DNA of 64,000 nucleotides, taken from contig OY781040.1 in the NCBI GenBank assembly GCA_963676095.1, positions 5,580,001 to 5,644,000 of the forward strand. The letters are read 5' to 3'. The notes beneath the pieces are model-generated. The model saw only the letters and a list, made by a program, of their open reading frames with translations. It was not told the origin of the DNA and searched no databases. Positions 36,797 through 43,423 of this stretch are shown here, piece by piece. A program made the translations under genes and the position numbers. Positions within the stretch are counted from its first letter, which is position 1. Each line of letters begins with the position of its first letter. This DNA comes from G963676095 sp963676095. GTDB taxonomy: Bacteria; Bacteroidota; Bacteroidia; Bacteroidales; Prolixibacteraceae.

Positions 36797-38401
36797 ATGA
36801 AAAAAATATCATTATTATATTGGTTATTTGGCGGACTTGTACTAACGATTGCAAGTTGTAAGCCGGACATGGATCTGGATAATCCCTCCGAACTTTCGGT
36901 TGATACTTATTATACCACTGTTGATGAACTTGAAGCAGCAATTATTCCGTGTTATGAAGCAATGATTGGAAAGGTACAGGGAGGATATGCCCGTTCTCTT
37001 TATTATGAACTGCTTGCTCCAGGAGATGATTTTGATCATACCTTCAAATGGGAGCCTATGTACCAGGATACTTATAATACTCCGTCCAGTGATGGTTTGG
37101 CTTCAGGCACGTGGAAAGATATGTGGAATGGGATTTATGCCTGCAATGTAGCTCTTAAGGCAATCAATAATTTTGAAGGGGATATTGACTCGGATACCAA
37201 AGACCGGATGCAGGGAGAAGCCCATTTTCTAAGAGGGTTCTTCTATATGCATTTGTGTATGATGTTCGGAGAAACGATCCCGTTAATTACCACTCCGACA
37301 GAAAGTAGTGCTGATTATTATCCGGCAAACTCAAGCGCGGGGGAAATATACGCGCAGATCATCAGCGATTTTCAGCAAGCAGAGGAACTTCTTCCATTGA
37401 GAAGCATCCTTTATGCAGATGAGGATAATATCGGACGGGCTACCAAAGGTGCAGCACAGGCTTACCTGGCAAGGGCTTACCTGTACCGCCCCATTTTGGA
37501 AAAAGGAAAAACGGCCGAGTTTGAATCGGCTCAGTCTGAATTGAAAAAGGTGATTGACAGCAATGAATACAGCCTCGTTTCTAATTTCCGGGATAACTCT
37601 CTTGATACAGACGAAAACAATGAGGAATCGATTTTTGAAGTCCAGATGCATAATGGTTCTGGTTGGCTGGGCGCTGATGTCTCTGATTCCTGGAGGTGGC
37701 AGGAGATTGGTATTTATGACGGGACAGGTGGAGCCTGGTGGAACCTGGCCCCAAATCAAAAAGCATTCGACGAGTTTGAACCCGGGGACCCACGCAAATA
37801 CATGACCTTATGGATTGACGGTGGAGCATATTATACAGAACTGGATGGCACAGTGACAGATTATGACGACTGGATGGCTAATCTGGCCAGTGATAAAGAT
37901 CTGTATGGAACGCGGAAATATTGTCCTGATTATCAGATATCTGATATTGACGACGATATCAACGACCGGCTCATGCGATATGCAGATGTCTTACTGATGT
38001 ATGCCGAATGCCTGAATGAGACCGGTAGTTCTGAAAATGCAAAGGACTATATTGATCTGGTCAGGAGCCGGGCAAATAATGTTGTTTCTTCCGAACAAAC
38101 ACAGTTATGGTACCAAAGTTCTCCGGGAATGATCCCTCTGGTGGATGATTTGCTTGCCAAGGATACCACGATAAATGGAATAGAACTGAATTCCGTCAAA
38201 AATGTTATCCAGCATGAACGGTTTGTCGAATTTTGTGGTGAATACCTCCGTTATTTCGACTTGTTGCGCTGGGGCATGGCCGATTCTGAATGGTTAGAAC
38301 CACTGGAAGAACTTGGATGGACAGAAAAAGCGATGTACTATCCGTTTCCGCAGGGTGAACTGGATAACAATCCGAACCTTGAAGGAAATGATATGAACTA
38401 G
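36797..38401 (+). CDS. SusD/RagB-type lipoprotein, locus C
   Basis: This 534-residue protein has a lipobox ending at Cys21 (LTIASC). SusD features are DLDNPSELSVDTYYTTVDEL, GEAHFLRGFFYMHLCMMFGETIPL, LMRYADVLLMYAECLNETG, IQHERFVEFCGEYLRYFDLLRW and the ending YYPFPQGELDNNPNLEGN. It starts 29 bp after susC and forms the outer-membrane complex with it. It is followed by a perfect 16-bp terminator hairpin. Confidence 0.93.
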   Translation: MKKISLLYWLFGGLVLTIASCKPDMDLDNPSELSVDTYYTTVDELEAAIIPCYEAMIGKVQGGYARSLYYELLAPGDDFDHTFKWEPMYQDTYNTPSSDGLASGTWKDMWNGIYACNVALKAINNFEGDIDSDTKDRMQGEAHFLRGFFYMHLCMMFGETIPLITTPTESSADYYPANSSAGEIYAQIISDFQQAEELLPLRSILYADEDNIGRATKGAAQAYLARAYLYRPILEKGKTAEFESAQSELKKVIDSNEYSLVSNFRDNSLDTDENNEESIFEVQMHNGSGWLGADVSDSWRWQEIGIYDGTGGAWWNLAPNQKAFDEFEPGDPRKYMTLWIDGGAYYTELDGTVTDYDDWMANLASDKDLYGTRKYCPDYQISDIDDDINDRLMRYADVLLMYAECLNETGSSENAKDYIDLVRSRANNVVSSEQTQLWYQSSPGMIPLVDDLLAKDTTINGIELNSVKNVIQHERFVEFCGEYLRYFDLLRWGMADSEWLEPLEELGWTEKAMYYPFPQGELDNNPNLEGNDMN

Positions 38402-38440
38402 AAACAGCGTCCATTTTTTTCTTGATTAATGTACTTTTTT

Positions 38441-38476
38441 CTGGAATGATGCCGCCTTATGGCGGCATCATTCCAG
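38441..38476 (+). terminator. Perfect 16-bp hairpin terminator after susD, locus C
   Basis: CTGGAATGATGCCGCC (38441-38456) pairs perfectly with GGCGGCATCATTCCAG (38461-38476) across a TTAT loop. It is the strongest hairpin in the window and separates susCD from the DUF6057/PD40 pair that starts 125 bp later. Confidence 0.8.
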
Positions 38477-38601
38477 ATTATATACGTTGGATTATTGTCC
38501 CTTTTTTCGCTGAAGTATTTGAACGAAAAATATCAAAGTATAGATTTTTTACACACTAACCCGCAGATCTATATAAACTATTGACGTATAGAATCTAAAA
38601 A

Positions 38602-40302
38602 ATGAAGAAATATGTATTTGCCTTATGTAGCCTAAAGAAAATAGCTGTTTTTTTCTTTGTCTGCACTTGTTTTGTCTTTTTTGCTTTTTTTTACAATTAC
38701 CATTTGTATCATATTGAGCAAATGCAGCTCTTTAGGTTAAGCCGGGATTATTTTGTTGGATATTTCAATAAACCTGCGGTACTTTCCTGTTATATCGGTG
38801 ATTTTTTAACCCAGTTTTATTGTCTCAAGGGAGGCGGAGCAGTTGTTATTACCTGTTGCCTTTTTTTATTCTGGAGGATGACAGACCTTGTCGTTGCTAA
38901 ATTTATCTCGTCGAAATACTCCTTTATCCTGCCTCTAATCCTAACAGCCTTCGTTACCTGCCTTCATTTCGATATCCTTTACCCTCTCTCTGCTACTATT
39001 TCCTTAATCATTGTTTCCGGGACGATACTTTTTTATACTTCTTTAAAGAAAGTCAGGTATCGTATTATTAACGGGGTTCTCATGGCTCCTTTATTATACT
39101 TTGCAGCTGGGTATGTTATCGTTCTTTTTCTTTTCTCAGTTTTGGTCTATGAGATTAAATTAAGACAAATCAGGGCATGGTTCATGGGAGTATATTTTCT
39201 GTCTCTTGTTCTACTTATTGGTGGTCTTCCAATGACTTTGCGAGCCCATTATTATCTTACTCCCAAACAAGCGTATCTTTTCCCGTTCACTAAACCGATT
39301 AAACCAGTTCCGGATTTTGCACTGGAAACAGTACTCTCCCTTGACTGTGAATGGTACTTTAATCATCCTCAAAAAACCATTGAGCTGGCTCAGCAGACCC
39401 ATTTAAAAAGCAGGTTTGTGACTTACTACTTTAATTTGCCATCTTTTCAGCAAGGGTCTTCTTGTCTTCACTGGCTACCGTTTGTGACTTACTACTTTAA
39501 TTTGGCATCCTCTTTTTTTTCTATACTTCCCGACAAATTACTGACTTTTAACCAGGCCGGTGTATGGGGCCAATTTATCCCGTTGACCAATGAACAGAGT
39601 TACATCAGCCTTGTTTTCGGGAATGAGGTATTTTATCAGATTGGTGATGTGAATGATGCTCAACATTATGCTTTGTTGGCAAATACATTTTCTCCCAAAA
39701 GTGAGAGCTCAAGAATGATACGCCGGTTGGCTGAGATAAATATTATTAACGGGGAGTATGCTGCGGCTGAAAAGTATCTCAAAATGCTTGGTCAGACCTT
39801 GTTTTACAAAGGATGGGCCCGGAATATGCATCAATTTCTTTATAATGAGGAGAAATGTAATCAGACACCATGGATTTTTTATAAAAGATCACAAATACCG
39901 GTTAGAGATTTTATTAAATCCTCTCCTAACGACATTGTCGGTTCACTGGTACATCTCTTAAATGACCATCCTGAAAATAAAGCAGCCCTCGACTATCTTT
40001 TATGTATGTACCTGCTATATAAAGATATTAATTCCTTTTACAAAGTAATGACCACATGGGGGGGGCTTTACCAAGCGGACTATCATATGCCCGAACTGTA
40101 TCAGGAAGCTCTTTTGATGTACTTTAGCAAGCATAAGGATGATAAAAACAGAAAACAGATCCTGTTTTCCGATAAGGTGATCAACCAGCTAATGCGTTAT
40201 AAGGAGATGTATTACCAAAGTAAAGGAAATGGAAAACTTCTGCATAAGGATTTTGGTAAAACATATTGGTTCTACTTTAATTTTGCTGTCCTTCCTAAAT
40301 AA
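38602..40302 (+). CDS. DUF6057-type polytopic membrane protein, locus C
   Basis: This 566-residue protein is a clear paralogue of the gene at 27971, sharing YHLYHIEQMQLFRLSRDY, GDFLTQFY, DCEWYFNHPQKTIELA (about 248-263), SRMIRRLAEINIINGEYAAAEKYLKMLGQ split across two stretches, and a YWFYFNFAV ending. Eight or so hydrophobic segments lie in the first 225 residues and the rest is soluble and helical. It has a 22-residue in-frame insertion (about 279-300), because 24 bp at 39415-39438 are repeated at 39481-39504 with 42 unrelated bases between. It also has a G8 run at 40058-40065. It is followed 8 bp later by a CxxCH-PD40 lipoprotein gene. The function is unknown. Confidence 0.75.
   Translation: MKKYVFALCSLKKIAVFFFVCTCFVFFAFFYNYHLYHIEQMQLFRLSRDYFVGYFNKPAVLSCYIGDFLTQFYCLKGGGAVVITCCLFLFWRMTDLVVAKFISSKYSFILPLILTAFVTCLHFDILYPLSATISLIIVSGTILFYTSLKKVRYRIINGVLMAPLLYFAAGYVIVLFLFSVLVYEIKLRQIRAWFMGVYFLSLVLLIGGLPMTLRAHYYLTPKQAYLFPFTKPIKPVPDFALETVLSLDCEWYFNHPQKTIELAQQTHLKSRFVTYYFNLPSFQQGSSCLHWLPFVTYYFNLASSFFSILPDKLLTFNQAGVWGQFIPLTNEQSYISLVFGNEVFYQIGDVNDAQHYALLANTFSPKSESSRMIRRLAEINIINGEYAAAEKYLKMLGQTLFYKGWARNMHQFLYNEEKCNQTPWIFYKRSQIPVRDFIKSSPNDIVGSLVHLLNDHPENKAALDYLLCMYLLYKDINSFYKVMTTWGGLYQADYHMPELYQEALLMYFSKHKDDKNRKQILFSDKVINQLMRYKEMYYQSKGNGKLLHKDFGKTYWFYFNFAVLPK
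39415..39504 (+). repeat. 24-bp direct repeat flanking a 42-bp insertion in the DUF6057 gene
   Basis: The same 24 bases, beginning TTTGTGACTTACTAC, occur at 39415-39438 and 39481-39504. The 66-bp period keeps the reading frame and duplicates the peptide FVTYYFNL. The paralogue at 27971 has only one copy (YVLYYYNL), so this is a recent local duplication with filler sequence. Confidence 0.8.
40058..40065 (+). repeat. Poly-G tract (G8) in the locus C DUF6057 gene
   Basis: Eight consecutive G encode Trp-Gly-Gly within an intact frame. Apart from the G8 at 7516 I noticed no G run longer than six in the window; both G8 runs are in DUF6057 genes. Loss or gain of one G would truncate the last 80 residues. 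Confidence 0.8.
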
Positions 40303-40310
40303 ATCAGTTT

Positions 40311-41810
40311 ATGAAACTAATCGTTATTATTACATTTCAATTGATTTTGAAAAAAATTAATTGCTTGTTTCTGATCCTGTTGTTAGGATTATGCATTACC
40401 TGTACCCCTGATTTGAAGGATAGTACCCATTATAATACTTATCCTCAAATAAGTCCTGACTATGAAGATATCTGCATCCCTTATAATATAGCGCCTCTGA
40501 ACTTCTCATCAGAAGGTGAAAAAATGAGTGTCGAGCTCAAGTCAAAAAATGGAAGTTTAATGGTTCAGGGGACGGGAAAAGTTTTTTTCCCAATAGGAAA
40601 ATTTAAAGAACTGCTGAAAAATAATATCGGAGATACGATATGGGTGATTGTCAACTCATATATTAATGACAGATGGAATACCTATAAGCCGTTTTTTTGG
40701 AAAGTGGTACCTGACCCGGTCGATTCCTTTCTGACTTACCGGTTGATTGAGCCCGGATATGAAGTCTGGAATAAAGTATGTCTGGCACAGCGAAATATAA
40801 CGAACTATGACGAAATCCATATTGCGGACAATAATCTGACCGGAAGTAGTTGTATAAATTGCCACATTCCTAATAAATATAGAAATTCACAGTCGTTTTT
40901 TCATATAAGGGGGCCTAAAGGGATGACGGTCATTGCTGACGGTAAGAAATTGTACGGCATTAATACAAAACTGAAAGGGGCCTACTCCAGTATGATTTAC
41001 GGGAACTGGCACCCATCTGGTCAGTATATTGTATTTTCAACTAATATTGTCCTACCTGCGTTGCATAGTATTCATGATAAAAGGGCCTTTGTTTACGATA
41101 CCATTTCTGATGTTGTGGTTTTAAATCTCAGAAAAAAAGAAATATTAAAATGCCCTCTTTTAACACAAAAAGATGTCTTTGAAACTTTTCCTGAATTTTC
41201 TTCAGACGGGACAAAGTTGTTTTATTGTTCTGCAAAAAAGATTCCGTTGCCTGAAGAATACGACAAATTGCAATATAGTATCTGTTCAATCGATTTTGAT
41301 AGCACAACCGGTGTTTTCGGTACCAGCGTCGATACGCTTTTTAATGGTCCGGAGATGCATAAGACCGTAAGCGAGCTAAAAGCTTCTCCTGACGGGAAAT
41401 ATCTTGCTTTTGACTGTTTCAGCTATGGAACTTTCCCTTTATGGCATAACGATGCCCGAATTTATTTGTATGACCTTAAAACTGCGCAAATAGACACATT
41501 GCCTGAACTAAACAACAATAAGGATTATGCCAATTCTTATCATAGCTGGTCAACAAACAGCCGCTGGTTGGCTTTTGCCAGCAAAAGGGATAATGGCTTA
41601 TACAGTAAGATTTATTTTTCATATATCGATAAAAACGGAAAAGCTCACAAACCTTTTGTTTTGCCGCAAAAAGACCCGGAATTTTACGATTTCTTCCTGA
41701 AATCCTATAATGTGCCGGAATTAATCAGAGCTGCAGTGCCTTTCACTGCTTTGGATATTGAGAAAATGTATGATGAAGGCAAAATAGAAACGTTATATCC
41801 TCAAAAATAA
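40311..41810 (+). CDS. CxxCH-containing PD40 propeller lipoprotein, locus C
   Basis: This 499-residue protein has an extended signal with a lipobox ending at Cys31 (LCITC). The N-terminal region has ISPDYEDICIPYNIAPLNF and YRLIEPGYEVWNKV; CINCH is at 181-185; PD40 repeats follow (NWHPSGQYIVFS; EFSSDGTKLFYCS; KASPDGKYLAFD; SWSTNSRWLAFAS). It starts 8 bp after the DUF6057 gene, the tightest pairing of the three. A 275-bp block (41181-41455) differs from the locus B copy at only five positions. The conserved SCINCHIPNK context suggests covalent haem attachment after export, but a lone CxxCH without other haem ligands visible leaves this open. Confidence 0.8.
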   Translation: MKLIVIITFQLILKKINCLFLILLLGLCITCTPDLKDSTHYNTYPQISPDYEDICIPYNIAPLNFSSEGEKMSVELKSKNGSLMVQGTGKVFFPIGKFKELLKNNIGDTIWVIVNSYINDRWNTYKPFFWKVVPDPVDSFLTYRLIEPGYEVWNKVCLAQRNITNYDEIHIADNNLTGSSCINCHIPNKYRNSQSFFHIRGPKGMTVIADGKKLYGINTKLKGAYSSMIYGNWHPSGQYIVFSTNIVLPALHSIHDKRAFVYDTISDVVVLNLRKKEILKCPLLTQKDVFETFPEFSSDGTKLFYCSAKKIPLPEEYDKLQYSICSIDFDSTTGVFGTSVDTLFNGPEMHKTVSELKASPDGKYLAFDCFSYGTFPLWHNDARIYLYDLKTAQIDTLPELNNNKDYANSYHSWSTNSRWLAFASKRDNGLYSKIYFSYIDKNGKAHKPFVLPQKDPEFYDFFLKSYNVPELIRAAVPFTALDIEKMYDEGKIETLYPQK

Positions 41811-42122
41811 AATTCAACGATTCATTTACTCAAATTTGGAACTCATATGTCTAAAATCAAAAGCCTTTGTGAAAAAGGGTTTTTACTTTTATTTTTTAGT
41901 TGGGGCATCAATAATTGATCATGGATGACTGATGTTTGCACCTTTGCTTTTTTAAATAAAAATGAAGGTGTACGGAGCTAATATGATAAGATATGCGTTT
42001 GTATGCAATTCTTCTGAAAGGGCAGTGATGCTGAACCGTATATTTTATCCTTTTCCTAGAATAATTTGTTTACTGATAAGAGAAAAAAATAAAACACGTT
42101 CCATTTTTAACCAAATTTTCTG
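41811..42122. other. Intergenic region without recognised features
   Basis: This is 312 bp between the locus C PD40 gene and the esterase. It is AT-rich, and I see no credible ORF, hairpin or repeat. A promoter for the esterase is likely here but was not assigned. Confidence 0.5.
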
Positions 42123-43028
42123 ATGAAAACGTTATTTCTGTTTTTTGCATTAATTTTTTTATCACTTTCCTTTAGTGGAACTGCACAAGAAGTAATAAAC
42201 CTGTATTCCGGAGAAATTCCCAACTCAAAGGTTGCCGGAGCAGAAGGGCCCGAAGATAATCTAAATTCAGGGCTTATCAGGCGTGTAACAAAGCCAACGC
42301 TCGAAATATACCTTCCGGAAAAGGAAATGTCTGGCGGGGCAGCAGTTGTAATTTGTCCGGGAGGAGGCTATAGTGTCATTGTTTATCAGGGAGAAGGTAT
42401 ATTAACTGCAAAAGAATTTGCAAAGAATGGGGTTGCCGCTTTTGTACTGAAGTACCGCCTTCCGGATGATTCAACAATGCCGGATAAAAAAATCGGGCCG
42501 TTACAGGATGCTCAGCAAGCCATTAAAGTGGTCCGGGAAAATGCAGACCGCTGGGGGGTCGACCCAAACAAAATTGGAATTATGGGCTTTTCTGCAGGCG
42601 GACATTTAGCTTCAACAGAGGCGACCCATTTTGAAAAACCTTTAATTGAAAACGGCAATCATACCAATCTGCGTCCTGACTTTCAGATACTGGTCTATCC
42701 GGTTATCAGTATGCAGGATAACCTGACTCACCCTGATTCAAGAAATAACTTGTTGGGTGAAAATCCACGGAAAGAGATCATTGACCAATTTTCGAATGAA
42801 TTGCAGGTTGACGATAACACTCCCCCGGCTTATATAACACATGCAGGAGATGATAACCTGGTTGATGTTGATAACAGCATTATTTATTTTGAGAAGTTGA
42901 GACATCGCCACATTGCCGCAGAATTGCATATTTATCAGAACGGAGGACATGGATTTATCTTTAGGCATGAGGGATGGATGGATCCTTTATTCAAATGGAT
43001 GAAAGATTCCAAATGGATTGAAAATTAA
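42123..43028 (+). CDS. Secreted alpha/beta hydrolase, acetyl(xylan) esterase-like
   Basis: This 301-residue protein has a signal peptide (1-21, ending SGTAQ). It has the alpha/beta hydrolase fold of the BD-FAE/acetyl-esterase group: oxyanion-hole loop CPGGGYSV (78-85), nucleophile Ser157 in GFSAGGH, acid at Asp243/Asp244 in HAGDDNLV and His276 in NGGHGF. Relatives remove acetyl or feruloyl groups from hemicellulose oligosaccharides in the periplasm, which suits a window full of xylan- and xyloglucan-directed enzymes. It is a lone gene with 312 bp upstream. Precise substrate is not readable from the sequence. Confidence 0.85.
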   Translation: MKTLFLFFALIFLSLSFSGTAQEVINLYSGEIPNSKVAGAEGPEDNLNSGLIRRVTKPTLEIYLPEKEMSGGAAVVICPGGGYSVIVYQGEGILTAKEFAKNGVAAFVLKYRLPDDSTMPDKKIGPLQDAQQAIKVVRENADRWGVDPNKIGIMGFSAGGHLASTEATHFEKPLIENGNHTNLRPDFQILVYPVISMQDNLTHPDSRNNLLGENPRKEIIDQFSNELQVDDNTPPAYITHAGDDNLVDVDNSIIYFEKLRHRHIAAELHIYQNGGHGFIFRHEGWMDPLFKWMKDSKWIEN

Positions 43029-43423
43029 TAGAAACGGTTCTTGAAATTCGAATTCCAGGAATCGTATTCAGTATTGTCAAGATCAGGATTTGATCCGGGC
43101 CAGCCAGGTCACTTGATGCAGGCTTTCCATCTGACCTTTTTCGAAAGTGCTTTTTTTTGTGCCGGAATGATAAAAAAGTTATCCGTATAATTCAGTTGTG
43201 TTTCACGTATAATGCAATCGTGTTATACGTGTAATCCATTTGTGTTATGCGTGTAATCCATTTGTGTTATACGCATAATCCAAATGAGTTATAAGCGTAA
43301 TTTTTAAAAATTTATTGTTCAGTGTAACTTCTTCCAAAAATTAGGAATATACAGTTACGGCATTTACGGCAACGTTTTATCCCGTCCGCACAAACAACAG
43401 GTTGGAGGCCAGTTATTCTTATT
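43029..43423. other. Intergenic region between convergent genes, holding the 22-bp repeats
   Basis: This is 395 bp between the stops of the esterase and the reverse-strand gene. Apart from the six 22-bp units at 43177-43306 I see no ORF. Because both neighbours end here, the repeats cannot be an ordinary promoter of either gene. Confidence 0.5.
43177..43306 (+). repeat. 22-bp tandem repeat array, six units
   Basis: Units start at 43177, 43199, 43221, 43243, 43265 and 43287 (last one incomplete). The two best are TGTTATACGTGTAATCCATT and TGTTATGCGTGTAATCCATT, each followed by TG. Every unit keeps a TTAT-CGT-TAAT type core that is partly palindromic around ACGT. The array lies in the 395-bp gap between the esterase and the convergent 838-codon gene. 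The even 22-bp period (two helical turns) suggests protein binding rather than a decayed gene. Confidence 0.8.

Noticed and set aside
43177..43306. 22-bp repeats as a possible CRISPR array
   Set aside because: The units are directly adjacent without spacers and no cas genes are near.
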